Shown piece by piece: positions 28,524-38,379 of a DNA stretch of 64,000 nt (position 1 is its first letter; each line of letters opens with the position of its first letter). Below the pieces are notes generated by a model. The model saw only the letters and a list, made by a program, of their open reading frames with translations. It did no database searches and was not told the DNA's origin. This DNA is from G965247775 sp965247775 (GTDB lineage: Bacteria; Chloroflexota; Dehalococcoidia; Bin125): NCBI GenBank assembly GCA_965247775.1, contig OZ252031.1, positions 2,046,001-2,110,000 of the forward strand, given 5' to 3'. A program made the translations under genes and the position numbers.

Positions 28524-28530
28524 CGGAGGC

Positions 28531-28890
28531 ATGCTGTTCAAACCCGCCTACCTCGACGACGTGCGCAGCGGGCGCAAGACCCAGACCGTGCGCCTCAAGC
28601 GGCCTCGCCTCACCGTCGGCCGCACCTACGCGGTGCAGACCTCCTTCCGCTCCCGCGCCCTGGGCCGCGTGCGCATCACCGGCGTGCGCCCCGGCACCTT
28701 GCGCGGCCTCACCCGTACCGACCTCGACGCGGAGGGCTGGCCGGGCCGCCCCCGGCACGAGTTCGAACGCGCCGTCGCGGAGATCAATCACTTCGGGCCC
28801 GAGCGCATGACAGACGCCGACTGGGAGCGCCTGCGCGATACGCCCCTCTGGATCATCGACTTCGAACCGGCCCCGGAGGCCGGCGCGTGA
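28531..28890 (+). CDS. ASCH-domain-like protein
   Basis: 119-residue protein opening MLFKPAYLDDVRSGRKTQTVRLKRPR, then VGRTYAVQTSF and a central RVRITGVRP strand, as in ASCH/PUA-like RNA-associated proteins. The K(T)xT(x)R pattern marks the presumed ligand pocket. The stop overlaps the Nudix gene by 4 nt. Function unproven; nucleic-acid or nucleotide binding is expected by fold. Confidence 0.78.
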   Translation: MLFKPAYLDDVRSGRKTQTVRLKRPRLTVGRTYAVQTSFRSRALGRVRITGVRPGTLRGLTRTDLDAEGWPGRPRHEFERAVAEINHFGPERMTDADWERLRDTPLWIIDFEPAPEAGA

Positions 28891-29387
28891 GTGACGGGCC
28901 GGACCCCGCGCCGGCCTCGACCGTGGGCGCGGGAGCCGTCGTCCTGCACGGCGATCGCATCCTCCTCGTGCGGCTCACCTACGGCTGGGCCAAAGGCCGC
29001 TGGGTCATCCCCAACGGCGCACTTCGCCCGGGCGAGACCCTGGCGGAGTGCGCCCTGCGCGAGCTGCGCGAGGAGGCCGGCCTCAAGGGAGAGGCCGGCG
29101 CGCTCGTCGCGGTCCGCAGTCTGGCCAGTCCGCGCGGCTCCGACACCTTCGCGGCCTGCGCCGTCCACGCGGCCGGCGAGCCGCATCCGGACGAGGCGGA
29201 GGTGGACGCCGCTCGCTTCGTCGACCGGGACGGCCTCGCCGCCCTCGACGCCACCGCCGGCATCGTGCGGATGCATCGCCTCATCGCCGAATACGTCCTG
29301 CCCGGCCCCTCGCCAGCGCCCCTCCAGCATCTTCCAGCCCGGGATCGCGACGGTGAAGCGGCCAGAGCCGTCCTCTATTTGCTCTGA
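28887..29387 (+). CDS. Nudix hydrolase
   Basis: 166-residue hydrolase of nucleoside diphosphate-linked substrates. The Nudix box fits GX5EX7REUXEEXGU: it starts at G in GALRPGETLAE and ends with RELREEAGL. A GTG start overlaps the upstream stop. Its substrate cannot be read from the sequence. The pairing with an ASCH-like gene suggests a nucleotide-related role. Confidence 0.92.
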   Translation: MSDGPDPAPASTVGAGAVVLHGDRILLVRLTYGWAKGRWVIPNGALRPGETLAECALRELREEAGLKGEAGALVAVRSLASPRGSDTFAACAVHAAGEPHPDEAEVDAARFVDRDGLAALDATAGIVRMHRLIAEYVLPGPSPAPLQHLPARDRDGEAARAVLYLL

Positions 29388-29597
29388 GCGCCGGGCTCGG
29401 AAGTCGGGGGCGCCACTGCCCTCCCCTGCGGGGATTTCCCTGCCGGAGCCGTCGGCCTGTCCCCTCGCCACGCCCCCGGCCCGGCGCCTGCGGCTCATCC
29501 GGCCCGCCTCGCCGGCGCCCGCCGTCGCGCCGCCGGCGGTCGATCGGGCCGCCGAGCGCCGGCCGCTCGTCCCCGGAGCCCAACCGTCCGCGCCCGG

Positions 29598-29603
29598 TAC
29601 ACT
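29598..29603 (+). promoter_or_regulatory. -10-like hexamer 7 nt before an ATG
   Basis: TACACT followed by CCAGGCC and the ATG of the adenosyltransferase gene. There is no purine-rich ribosome-binding site in the gap, which fits leaderless initiation. Confidence 0.5.
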
Positions 29604-29610
29604 CCAGGCC

Positions 29611-30174
29611 ATGCCGCACTACACCCGCGCCGGGGACGACGGCCGCACCACCCTCTACGGCCCCGGCCGCGTCCCCAAGCACCATCCCCAGCCCGAGACC
29701 TTCGGCGCCGTCGACGAGGCCAGCAGCGCTCTGGGCCTGGCCCGCGCCCTGGCCGGCGCCCCCAAGACGGACGCCATCGTGCGGGAGCTGCAGCAGCGCT
29801 TCTACCTGATCATGGCCGAGCTGGCCGTCGTCGCGGGGGAGCCGGTTCCGCCCGAATTCGTCACCACGCGGGCCCATGTCGACCGCCTGGAGGCCGTGGC
29901 GGCCGAGCTTGAGGCCGAGGCGCCCGCGCCCGCGCAGTTCGTCCTCCCCGGCGCGACCGCGGCGGGCGGCGCGCTGGACCTCGCCCGCAGCATCACGCGG
30001 CGCGCGGAGCGAGAGGCCTCGCGCCTGCGGGCGGACGGCCATCCCCTCAACCCGGAAGTGTTGCGCTACCTCAACCGCGCCTCCTCCGTCATCTACGACC
30101 TTGCCCGCTACGAGGAGCACCGGGCCGGGGCGGCCGCTCCCCGCCTCACCCGCGAGGCCCCCCAGGAGTCCTGA
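29611..30174 (+). CDS. cob(I)alamin adenosyltransferase (PduO type)
   Basis: Transfers adenosyl from ATP to reduced corrinoid to make adenosylcobalamin. The ATP-binding N-terminus TRAGDDGRTTLYGPGRVPK, the FGAVDEASSALGLARA helix and RRAERE near the C-terminus identify the family. 187 residues. In most homologs the second glycine region reads GG.RV.K; here it is GPGRVPK, a minor deviation. It starts directly after a -10-like element. Confidence 0.9.
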   Translation: MPHYTRAGDDGRTTLYGPGRVPKHHPQPETFGAVDEASSALGLARALAGAPKTDAIVRELQQRFYLIMAELAVVAGEPVPPEFVTTRAHVDRLEAVAAELEAEAPAPAQFVLPGATAAGGALDLARSITRRAEREASRLRADGHPLNPEVLRYLNRASSVIYDLARYEEHRAGAAAPRLTREAPQES

Positions 30175-30175
30175 C

Positions 30176-31387
30176 GTGGCCCCCACGCGGCTCCTCTACA
30201 TCAACGACGACGAAGGCCTCAGCCTCGCCGACCTCGACGCCGCCCCCGGCGCCGAGCGGCGCTGCCTGCTGGATCCCGCCCATGGCGGCCTCGCCGCCGC
30301 CTGGCCCGTCCCGCGCCCCGGCGGCGACGCGGCGCTGGTCAGCGCCGTCGGCCGCGACGCCCTGGGCGCATCGCGTTTGGAACTCCTGCACGTCTCACTC
30401 GACGGCGAGGCGCCACCGCGCCTGCTCTTCCGCAACGACCCCGAGTCCGCCGAATTCATCGCCCCCGGCGTCTCCCACTACGCCTGCTGGGCCCCCGGCG
30501 GCCGGCTCGCGGCGCTGGTCGGGCGCGGCGGCGGATCGCTGCGTCTCTCCCTCGTCGCGGCGGACGGGGGCCTGCCCGCGCGAACCCTGATCGACGGCGC
30601 CCCGCTCTTCATCGCCTGGGCGCCGGACGGCCGCGCGCTGGCCGTGCACGCGGGGGACGATCTCCTGCTCTTCGACACGCGCGAAGCGGAGCCCCAGCGC
30701 ATCCTGCAAGATCAGGCCCGCTTCCGTACGCCGGCTTGGGACGAGGCCGGCGAAGCGCTGTTCTACGTCGCTCCCGGAGCCGCCGGACGGGACCTCCTCT
30801 GGCGCTCGCGGCGCGACGGCAAGGGCCGCGAGATCGTGACGGAGGTCGAGGGCGCGACGGCCTTGCTGGCCTCGCCCCGCGGCGACCGCCTGGCGCTGCT
30901 GACCCTCGCCGAGGGAGGGCTCGGCGGCCACAACCTGCGCCTGCTCGACCCCGCCAACGGCGCCACACGGCTGCTCGAGCGTGGGCCACTGCAAGCCGCG
31001 CTCTGGGCCCCCGACGGCGACAGCATCTTCAGCTTCATCCCCGCCGGGCTCGAGCCCGACTCCGCCCTGCACCGCTTCGATCTCGCAAGCGGCCGGCGCA
31101 CGCAGCTCGCCCGCTTCCGCCCCAGCCCGGCCTACAGCATCTACCTCGCCTTCTTCGAGCAGTATGCGCGGTCGCATCCCCTCCTCTCCGCCGACGGACG
31201 CTGGATCCTCCTGGCGGGCACCGTCGCCGGCAACGGCGCCGACTCCCGCCGCCCGCCCGGGCCCCAGTGGGGCTGCTACGCCGTCTCCACCGACGGCAGT
31301 GCGCCGCCGCGCCGGATCGCCTCGGGGGAAATCGGCGTCTTTGCTCCCCCGGCCGGCAAGCCACGGGCGCCCGGCAAGGCCGGCTGA
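30176..31387 (+). CDS. TolB/WD40-like beta-propeller protein
   Basis: About 403 residues from a GTG start 2 nt after the previous stop. Repeating strands with a SPRGDRLAL, APDGRALAV, APDGDSIFS and SADGRWILL pattern indicate a TolB-type propeller with six or seven blades. No clear signal peptide, so it is probably cytoplasmic despite the TolB resemblance. Partner and role unknown. Confidence 0.75.
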   Translation: MAPTRLLYINDDEGLSLADLDAAPGAERRCLLDPAHGGLAAAWPVPRPGGDAALVSAVGRDALGASRLELLHVSLDGEAPPRLLFRNDPESAEFIAPGVSHYACWAPGGRLAALVGRGGGSLRLSLVAADGGLPARTLIDGAPLFIAWAPDGRALAVHAGDDLLLFDTREAEPQRILQDQARFRTPAWDEAGEALFYVAPGAAGRDLLWRSRRDGKGREIVTEVEGATALLASPRGDRLALLTLAEGGLGGHNLRLLDPANGATRLLERGPLQAALWAPDGDSIFSFIPAGLEPDSALHRFDLASGRRTQLARFRPSPAYSIYLAFFEQYARSHPLLSADGRWILLAGTVAGNGADSRRPPGPQWGCYAVSTDGSAPPRRIASGEIGVFAPPAGKPRAPGKAG

Positions 31388-31467
31388 CGCGGCGACAACC
31401 GGCCGCGCGCAGCGCGCGACGGACTAGCATGGAAGCGCACTCCGCTGGCGGCGTTGGAGGCCACTCG

Positions 31468-31908
31468 ATGTCCTGTGAAACATCGATCGCGGATCTGGTG
31501 CGTGGCTACGGCCTGCGCCTCACCCACCAGCGCCGGGCGATCATCGTGGCGCTGCGGCACACCGACGGCCATCGCGTCGCCCGGGACCTCCTGCGAGAGG
31601 TGCAGGCGGCCCATCCCGGCGTCAACGCCAGCACCGTCTACCGCACCCTCACGCTGCTGCGTGAATTGGGCCTCGTCTCGGAAACGGACCTCGGCACGGG
31701 CGAACTCTCCTACGCTTGGATCGGCGGTGACGAACCCCACCATCACCTGGTCTGCCACCGCTGCCGCGGGGTGATCGAACTCGATCACCTGTACTTGGAG
31801 CCTCTGCAGCGTCGCCTGGAGGCCGACTTCGCCTTCCGCCCCAGCCTGCAGCACTTCGCGATCTTCGGCCTCTGCCGCGCCTGCCGCGCGGCCGGCCCCG
31901 TCCCCTAA
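31468..31908 (+). CDS. Fur-family metalloregulator
   Basis: 146-residue iron, zinc or peroxide-sensing regulator. Winged helix: GLRLTHQRRAIIVAL with recognition helix ASTVYRTLTLLRELGLV. Dimer domain: HHHLVCHRCRGVIE with C96 and C99 and a second pair C136/C139 (GLCRACR), forming a structural zinc site. TTGGAGG precedes the ATG, and TAGCAT lies 38 nt upstream as a probable -10. It is the second metal regulator in the window after the DtxR-type one. The metal sensed cannot be decided here. Confidence 0.92.
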   Translation: MSCETSIADLVRGYGLRLTHQRRAIIVALRHTDGHRVARDLLREVQAAHPGVNASTVYRTLTLLRELGLVSETDLGTGELSYAWIGGDEPHHHLVCHRCRGVIELDHLYLEPLQRRLEADFAFRPSLQHFAIFGLCRACRAAGPVP

Positions 31909-32066
31909 CCTCCGCCCGCTCCCCCAGCCCTCGCCACGCCCCCTGGGCCCCCCTCCGACGCCGCGACGGGCGCGTGTGCCGGCGCCTCAAACATCGACGG
32001 GAGCGATTGCCTATCCTGACGCCGGCACGCCTCACGACGACGGGCCGCGGCACGGAAGGGGCCCCA

Positions 32067-33101
32067 GTGGAGCTTCCCCCGCCCCTGCGTCGAGACCGGG
32101 CGCTGGTCCGGCAGGAGATGGGCGCGGTCTGCGCCGACCGCACGCTGCCCATCTACGACATGGCCCGCTACGCGCTGGGCTGGACCGAAGCCGACGGCAG
32201 CCCGCGCGGCGGCGCGGTCGGCAAGGGGCTCCGCCCCGCCCTCTGTTTGCTCACCGCCGCCGCCTTCGACCCGTCCGCCGCCGCCCGCCGCCACGCCCTC
32301 GCCGGTGCGGCGGCTGTGGAGTTCGTCCACAACTTCAGCCTGGTCCACGACGACATCCAGGACGGCGACCGGGAGCGCCACCACCGCCCATCCGTCTGGG
32401 CCCAGTGGGGCGAGGCCCAGGCCATCAACGTAGGCGACGCCCTGCGCGAGTTGGCGCAGCTGGCGCTCGCCCGCGCACACGAGGCCGGCGTGCCCGCAGC
32501 GGCCGTGCTGGCCGCCGATCGGATGCTGACCCGCGCGGCGCTGGAAATGATCGAGGGCCAGTACCTGGACCTCAGCTATGAGAGCCGGATCAGCGTGAGC
32601 CTGGACGACTACCTCACCATGGTGGAGCGCAAGACCGGCGCCATCCTGGGCTGCAGCCTGGGCCTGGGCGCCCTCCTCAGCGGCGCCACCACCAACGCCG
32701 CGGCCCGCCTGGAGCGCGCCGGACGCTGCCTGGGGCTGGCGTTCCAGATCCGCGACGACGCCCTCGGCATCTGGGGTGACAGCGCCGCCACCGGCAAACC
32801 CAGCCACAACGACGTCCGACGCCGCAAGAAATCCTACCCCATCGTCTGCGCCTTCCGAGAGGCCGACGGCGTGCAGCGCGCGCTGCTCGATCGCGTCTAC
32901 GCCCAGCCCGCCCTCAACGACGCGGACGTGGACGCCGTCGCCGAGATCCTCTCCGCCCTCGACGCGCGAGCGGCCACGGACGCCGCCGCCGCCGAACACT
33001 ACGACGCCTTCCTCCGGCTCCTCGACGGCTGCGACCTGCGCCCAGAGGGGCGCCGCGACCTGGAGGAAGCGGCCCGCTTCATCGTCCGGCGCGAGCACTG
33101 A
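32067..33101 (+). CDS. trans-polyprenyl diphosphate synthase
   Basis: Makes an allylic diphosphate, presumably farnesyl diphosphate, for the hopanoid enzymes that follow. The first aspartate motif is D95-D96-I-Q-D99 (VHDDIQDGD). The second reads RDDALGIWGD (from D230), where the third aspartate of DDxxD is glycine, as in actinobacterial-type synthases. KGLRPALC matches the substrate-binding GK.LRP block. A GTG start with GAAGGGG upstream gives 344 residues. Its stop abuts the shc start. Confidence 0.9.
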   Translation: MELPPPLRRDRALVRQEMGAVCADRTLPIYDMARYALGWTEADGSPRGGAVGKGLRPALCLLTAAAFDPSAAARRHALAGAAAVEFVHNFSLVHDDIQDGDRERHHRPSVWAQWGEAQAINVGDALRELAQLALARAHEAGVPAAAVLAADRMLTRAALEMIEGQYLDLSYESRISVSLDDYLTMVERKTGAILGCSLGLGALLSGATTNAAARLERAGRCLGLAFQIRDDALGIWGDSAATGKPSHNDVRRRKKSYPIVCAFREADGVQRALLDRVYAQPALNDADVDAVAEILSALDARAATDAAAAEHYDAFLRLLDGCDLRPEGRRDLEEAARFIVRREH

Positions 33102-35086
33102 TGGCGAGCCCCCCCGAGGCCGATCCGCGCGGGGAGGATCTGCGCCTCAGCGGCGCAATCGAGAGCGCGACGCGCTGGCTGCTCAAGGCCCAGGACGCCG
33201 AAGGCTGGTGGTGGGGTGAGCTGGAGGCCAACGTCTCCATCACCGCCGAGTACCTCCTCCTCACCCACCATCTGGGCATCGCCGACCGCGACGTCTGGAA
33301 CAAGATCGCCGCCTACCTGCGCCATCACCAGCAGCCGCAGGGCTACTGGGCGCAGTGGTACGGAGGACCGGGCGAACTCAGCACCACCATCGAGGCCTAC
33401 TTCGCGCTCAAACTCGCCGGCGAGGATCCCAACGCGCCGCACATGCGACGGGCGCGTGAGTGGGTCCTGGCCAACGGCGGCATCGCCAAGGCCCGGGTCT
33501 TCACCAAGTTGTGGCTGGCCCTCTTCGATCAATTCGACTGGGACCGCCTCCCCGCCATGCCCCCCTGGATCGTGCTGCTGCCCTCCTGGTTCCCCTTCAA
33601 CCTCTACGAGTTCGGCTCCTGGGCCCGCGCCACCATCGTCGGCATCACCGTGATCTTCACCCTCCGCCCCATCGCCACCGTGCCCGCGGGCGCGGGCGTG
33701 CAGGAACTCTGGTGCGACCCGGCGCAGCGGCGCCACTTCGCCATCCCGCGCCCCGCCAACCCCGCCGGCTGGGGCGCCTTCTTCTACGGCGTCGACAAAG
33801 TGTTGCGCTTTCTGGACCGCAACCACGTGCGCCTTTTCCAGTGGCGCGCCTTGGGCGCGGCCGAACGCTGGCTGCTCGACCGCCAGGAGGCCGACGGCTC
33901 CTGGGCTGGCATCCAGCCCCCCTGGATCTACGCCATCCTGGCCCTGCGGACGCTCGGCTACCCGCTGGATCATCCCGTCCTGCGCCAAGCGCTGCATGGC
34001 TTCGAGAACTTCACCCATGAGGAAGTCGGGGCGGCGGGCGATCCGATGCTCTGGACCGAGCCCTGTCTCTCACCCGTCTGGGACACCGGCCTGGCGGTCA
34101 TTGCCCTGCAGGACGCCGGCCTCCCCCCCAACCACCCCGCCCTCATCCGCGCCGGCGAGTGGTTGCTGCGGGAGCAGGTGGTCCAGGGCGGAGACTGGCA
34201 GGTCAAGAACCCCGACACCCCCCCGGGCGGTTGGGCCTTCGAATTCGACAACGACGTCTACCCCGACATCGACGACGCCGCGGTGGTGCTCATCGCCCTG
34301 GAGAGCATCGACCTCCCGGACGCCGCCGCCAAACGCCGCGCCATGGAGTCCGGACTGCGCTGGACGCTGTCCATGCAGTCACAAAACGGCGGCTGGGGCG
34401 CCTTCGACGTCGACAACACCAAGCAGTACCTGACCCAGATCCCCTTCGCCGACTTCGGCGCCACGCTCGATCCCCCCACGGCCGACGTCACCGCCCACGT
34501 CCTGGAACTACTGGGGCGGCTGGGCTATCGCGGGGAGTTCCCGCCCGCGCAACGCGCCCTCCGCTTCCTGCACGATCTGCAGGAGCCGGACGGCTCCTGG
34601 TGGGGCCGCTGGGGCGTGAACTACATCTACGGCCTCGGCGCGGTCCTGCCCGCGCTGGCGGCCCTGGGCGAGCCCCTGAGACAGCCCGCCGTGCGCAAGG
34701 CCATGGACTGGCTGCGTCGGCATCAGCTGCCGGACGGGGGCTGGGGGGAGGGCTGCGAGAGCTACGCCGAGCCCACACGGCGCGGCGCCGGCCCCGCGAC
34801 CCCCTCCCAGACGGCCTGGGCCTTGCTGGCGCTCATCGCCGCGGGCGAAGCGGAGTCGGACGCAGTTGCGCGCGGCGTCGCCTACCTCGTCGAGCGGCAG
34901 CGGCCCAACGGCACCTGGGACGAACCGCAGTTCACCGGCACCGGCTTCCCCACGGACTTCATGATCAACTACCACCTCTACCGCCACTACTTCCCGCTCA
35001 TGGCGCTGGGCCGCTACCGCACCGCACTCGCCTCGCGCAATCCGCCGCGCCGCGCGCCCCAACGCGCGCAAGGCGACTCGGTGTAA
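33101..35086 (+). CDS. shc: squalene-hopene cyclase
   Basis: Cyclises squalene to hopene or hopanol in one step at the membrane surface. The 661-residue protein shows repeated QW motifs (for example QNGGWGAFD, QLPDGGWGE, QRPNGTWDE) and the protonating motif D389-I-D391-D392 in YPDIDDAAVVL. The residue after DxDD is Ala rather than the common Thr. The C-terminal FMINYHLYRHYFPLMALGRY block is intact. Second gene of the hopanoid operon. Confidence 0.96.
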   Translation: MASPPEADPRGEDLRLSGAIESATRWLLKAQDAEGWWWGELEANVSITAEYLLLTHHLGIADRDVWNKIAAYLRHHQQPQGYWAQWYGGPGELSTTIEAYFALKLAGEDPNAPHMRRAREWVLANGGIAKARVFTKLWLALFDQFDWDRLPAMPPWIVLLPSWFPFNLYEFGSWARATIVGITVIFTLRPIATVPAGAGVQELWCDPAQRRHFAIPRPANPAGWGAFFYGVDKVLRFLDRNHVRLFQWRALGAAERWLLDRQEADGSWAGIQPPWIYAILALRTLGYPLDHPVLRQALHGFENFTHEEVGAAGDPMLWTEPCLSPVWDTGLAVIALQDAGLPPNHPALIRAGEWLLREQVVQGGDWQVKNPDTPPGGWAFEFDNDVYPDIDDAAVVLIALESIDLPDAAAKRRAMESGLRWTLSMQSQNGGWGAFDVDNTKQYLTQIPFADFGATLDPPTADVTAHVLELLGRLGYRGEFPPAQRALRFLHDLQEPDGSWWGRWGVNYIYGLGAVLPALAALGEPLRQPAVRKAMDWLRRHQLPDGGWGEGCESYAEPTRRGAGPATPSQTAWALLALIAAGEAESDAVARGVAYLVERQRPNGTWDEPQFTGTGFPTDFMINYHLYRHYFPLMALGRYRTALASRNPPRRAPQRAQGDSV

Positions 35087-35139
35087 GGTGCGCCTGCCCG
35101 CGTCCGCTCCGCGCGGCGCGGGCGGCGGGAGGACGGCAC

Positions 35140-36042
35140 GTGGTCGCGCGGGAGCTGACCCACCCGATCGAGGCGGACTTCGGCGCCGCACCCAATGCCG
35201 CCGCCGCCGCCCGCTGGTGCGAACGCTACGCCAAACGCCGCTACGAGAACTTCACCGTCGTCTCCTGGTTCCTGCCGCGCCCGCTGCGCGCCTCCATGTA
35301 CACCCTCTACGCCTTCTGCCGCTTCACCGACGACCTCGGCGACGAGGCCCCCGGGGACCGGCTCGCGCTGCTGGACGAGTGGGAGCGGGAAACGGAGCGC
35401 GCCTTCGGCGGCGGCGCGCGGCATCCCATCAGCGTGGCGCTGGCGCAGGTCACGCGGGACGCGCCGCTCGACTGCGACTCCTTCCGCCGCCTGATCGAGG
35501 CCAACCGCATCGATCAGCGCCAGTCTCGCTACGCCACCTTCCAGGACCTGCTGACCTACTGCGACTACTCCGCCAACCCCGTGGGGCACATGGTGCTGGC
35601 CCTCTTCGGCTACAACGACGCGGAGCGGCGGGCCTATTCCGACGCGACCTGCACCGCGCTGCAACTGGCCAACCACTGGCAGGACGTGGCCCGGGACTAT
35701 CGCGCCGGCCGCGTCTATCTGCCGCAAGAGGATCTGAGCCGCTTCGACGTCACGGAGGCCCAGATCCCCGCCCGTCAATGCGACGCCAATTTCCGTGCCC
35801 TCATGCGCTTCGAGGTCGATCGCGCGGAGGCCCTCTTCCGTGAGGGGGAGACGCTGATCGACATGGTCGATCCTGCCCTGCGCGTGGACCTGCAGCTCTT
35901 CGGGGACGGCGGCCGGGCTGTGCTGCGGGCCATCGAGGGCCGGCGCTACGACGTGCTGCGGCAGCGCCCCACGATCTCCGCGCCGCACAAGGGGTGGCTG
36001 GCGCTGCGCGCGCTGACGCGGCACCGCTTGGGCCTGGGCTAG
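35140..36042 (+). CDS. hpnC: hydroxysqualene synthase HpnC
   Basis: Squalene/phytoene-synthase fold enzyme expected to convert presqualene diphosphate to hydroxysqualene. Two aspartate-rich motifs are present: FTDDLGDE (D64-D68) and NHWQDVARDYRAGRVYLPQEDL. A GTG start with GGGAGGAC upstream gives 300 residues. Assignment to HpnC rather than HpnD rests on similarity and on position before a second paralog. Confidence 0.9.
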   Translation: MVARELTHPIEADFGAAPNAAAAARWCERYAKRRYENFTVVSWFLPRPLRASMYTLYAFCRFTDDLGDEAPGDRLALLDEWERETERAFGGGARHPISVALAQVTRDAPLDCDSFRRLIEANRIDQRQSRYATFQDLLTYCDYSANPVGHMVLALFGYNDAERRAYSDATCTALQLANHWQDVARDYRAGRVYLPQEDLSRFDVTEAQIPARQCDANFRALMRFEVDRAEALFREGETLIDMVDPALRVDLQLFGDGGRAVLRAIEGRRYDVLRQRPTISAPHKGWLALRALTRHRLGLG

Positions 36043-36050
36043 GAGGCGCG

Positions 36051-36962
36051 ATGACCGTCGACACCCGCCTCTGGACCCTGGCTGAGGCCTACGCCGAGTG
36101 TCGCGCCCTGGCCAAGCGGCGGGCCACCAACTTCTACTACGCCTTCGCCTCGCTCCCGGGCGACAAGCGCAACGCGATCTACGCGGCCTACGCCTTCGCC
36201 GGCACCGTCGATGACGCCGTTGACGACACCGGCGCCGCCGAGCTGCGCATGCAGCGCCTGGCCGCCGCCCGCCACGAGTTGGAGCGCGCCTACGCCGGAC
36301 GACCCGAGAGCCAAAGCCCCAGCTGGCTGGCGCTGGCCCTGGGCGATGCCGTCCGTCGCTACGACATCCCCCAAGCCCACTTCCTGGACCTCATCGCCGG
36401 CATGGAGCAGGACCTGCATCAGCGCCGCTACGAGACCTTCGACGACCTCTTGCAGTACTGCTATCGCGCCGCCTCCGTCATTGGACTCATTTGCGTGGAG
36501 ATCTTCGGCTACGACCATAGCCGCGCCGAGCTGGCGCGCGCGAGCGCAATCGACATGGGCAAGGCGCTGCAGCTGACCAACATCCTGCGTGACATCAAGG
36601 AGGACGCGGCCCGCGACCGCATCTACCTGGCCGCCGAGGATCTGCGCCGGCACGGCTACAACGAAGCCGACGTCCTCGCCAATCGCTACACCGACGAGTT
36701 TCGCGCGCTCATGGGCGACTACGCTCAGCGCACGGCCGCCCTCTACGACAGCGGCCTGCGCCTGATCCCCCTGCTCGACGGTCCCCGCAGCCGTATGTGC
36801 TGCAACGGCCTGCAAGGCGTCTACCGCCGCATCCTGGACGAGATCGTCAAGCGCGACTACGACGTCTACAGCGGCCGCGTCAGCCCCTCCAAGGCCGGCC
36901 GCCTGCTGCTGCTCTTCCGCCTCTGGCTGAGCGGCGCCCGGCCGCGGCGCGGCGGGCGGTGA
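36051..36962 (+). CDS. hpnD: presqualene diphosphate synthase HpnD
   Basis: Joins two farnesyl diphosphates to presqualene diphosphate. Motifs: AGTVDDAVDD (D54-D59) and LQLTNILRDIKEDAARDRIYL. 303 residues, preceded by AGGAGG. It is a paralog of the adjacent hpnC and shares its fold. The stop overlaps the hpnE start as GTGA. HpnD, HpnC and HpnE together replace a single squalene synthase. Confidence 0.93.
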   Translation: MTVDTRLWTLAEAYAECRALAKRRATNFYYAFASLPGDKRNAIYAAYAFAGTVDDAVDDTGAAELRMQRLAAARHELERAYAGRPESQSPSWLALALGDAVRRYDIPQAHFLDLIAGMEQDLHQRRYETFDDLLQYCYRAASVIGLICVEIFGYDHSRAELARASAIDMGKALQLTNILRDIKEDAARDRIYLAAEDLRRHGYNEADVLANRYTDEFRALMGDYAQRTAALYDSGLRLIPLLDGPRSRMCCNGLQGVYRRILDEIVKRDYDVYSGRVSPSKAGRLLLLFRLWLSGARPRRGGR

Positions 36963-38356
36963 GCACGCCCCCGCCCGCCCCCCCCGCCGGCGACGACCCC
37001 GCCGCGCCCGCCGGAGTCGTCGTGGTCGGCGGCGGCCTGGCCGGCTTGACCTGTGCCCTCGACCTGGCCGAGATCGGCCTGCCCACCACGCTCGTCGAGC
37101 AGCGGCCCTTCGTGGGCGGCAAGACGTTCTCCTTCCACGACGCCCGCAGCGGCCAGGAACTCGACAACGGCCAGCACGTCTACCTGCGCTGTTGCACGGC
37201 CTACATCGATCTGCTCGAGCGTCTGGGCCTGACACCGCTCGTGCGCATACAGCCACGCCTGCGCCTGCCGGTGATCGACCCCGCCACCGGCCGCCGCAGC
37301 GACATCGCCTCGTCGCCCGCCTGGCTGCCGCCGCCGCTCAACCTCAGCCACTCCATCCTGCGCTTCGCCCACCTCAGCCTGGGCGAGAAGCTCCGCCTCG
37401 GCCGCGCCGTCCTGCCCATGCTGCGGCTCCCACCCAAGGCGCGCCGCCGCCTGGACGATCAGACCTTCGCGGACTGGCTCCGCGCGCACGGCCAGTCGCG
37501 CCGCGTGATCGCGCGCTTCTGGGATCTCATCGTCCTGCCCACCTGCAACGATGCCTCGGACCACGTCAGCGCCGCCCAAGCGATCATGGTCTTCCAAACG
37601 GGGCTGTTGCAGGACGCGCACGGCGCGGACATCGGCCTGGCGCGAGTCGGGCTCTCCCACATCGCGGAGGCGCTGCTCGCGCGCCTGCGCGCGCGCGGCG
37701 GCCGCGTTCGGCTGGGCCGCGCCGTGCGCTCCATCCGCAGTGACGGCGAGCGCGTCACGGGCGTAGAGTTCGCCAACGGCGAGGCCATCCCGGCCCAAGC
37801 GCTGGTACTGGCGCTGCCGCCGAACCGCGCCCGGCAGGTGCTGCCGGAGGCCTGGCGGGCGCGGCCCGGGCTGGCCCCTTTGGCGCAGTTCGACTACGCC
37901 CCCATCGTCAACGTGCATCTGCACTGGGACCGCCCCCTCCTGGACGAGGACTTCGTCGCCGTGCTGGACCCGGACGTGCAGTACGTCTTCAACCGCAGCC
38001 GCACCCAGGGGCTGAACGGCGACGGCGAGTGGCTCGACGTCTCGCTCTCCGGCGCGCACGCCCAGGCCGGGCAACCGCGGGCGGCCATCGCCGGCGCGGC
38101 GATCGCCGGCCTGCGCCGCGCCTTCCCCGCTGCGCGCCAGGCGCAAGTCCGCGAGTGGCGCGTGGTCAAGGAGATGGAGGCGACCTTCCGGGCCGCGCCG
38201 GGCAGCGCCGCACGACGCCCGGGGCCCGCAACGGAGATCGGGAACCTCACGCTGGCCGGCGCTTGGACGGACACCGGCTGGCCCGCGACGATGGAGTCCG
38301 CCGTCCGCAGCGGCCACGCCGCCGCCGCCGCCTGCCGCGCCGGGCTCGCGCCCTGA
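36959..38356 (+). CDS. hpnE: hydroxysqualene dehydroxylase HpnE
   Basis: FAD-dependent amine-oxidase-like enzyme that reduces hydroxysqualene to squalene. The dinucleotide motif VVVGGGLAGLTCALDLAE is at residues 21-38, the family block GGKTFSFHDARSG follows, and the C-terminal FAD contact is LAGAWTDTGWPATMESAVRSG. 465 residues from a GTG. Last gene of the hopanoid operon; convergent with the OsmC-family gene. Confidence 0.93.
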   Translation: MSTPPPAPPAGDDPAAPAGVVVVGGGLAGLTCALDLAEIGLPTTLVEQRPFVGGKTFSFHDARSGQELDNGQHVYLRCCTAYIDLLERLGLTPLVRIQPRLRLPVIDPATGRRSDIASSPAWLPPPLNLSHSILRFAHLSLGEKLRLGRAVLPMLRLPPKARRRLDDQTFADWLRAHGQSRRVIARFWDLIVLPTCNDASDHVSAAQAIMVFQTGLLQDAHGADIGLARVGLSHIAEALLARLRARGGRVRLGRAVRSIRSDGERVTGVEFANGEAIPAQALVLALPPNRARQVLPEAWRARPGLAPLAQFDYAPIVNVHLHWDRPLLDEDFVAVLDPDVQYVFNRSRTQGLNGDGEWLDVSLSGAHAQAGQPRAAIAGAAIAGLRRAFPAARQAQVREWRVVKEMEATFRAAPGSAARRPGPATEIGNLTLAGAWTDTGWPATMESAVRSGHAAAAACRAGLAP

Positions 38357-38379
38357 CCGTCCCGGTCGGCCCCTCCGGA

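Noticed and set aside
28172..28530. Small hydrophobic minus-strand frame and Arg/Pro-rich plus-strand frames between the macrodomain and ASCH genes
   Set aside because: No ribosome-binding site, no family similarity and compositions typical of GC-rich non-coding sequence; I see no gene here.
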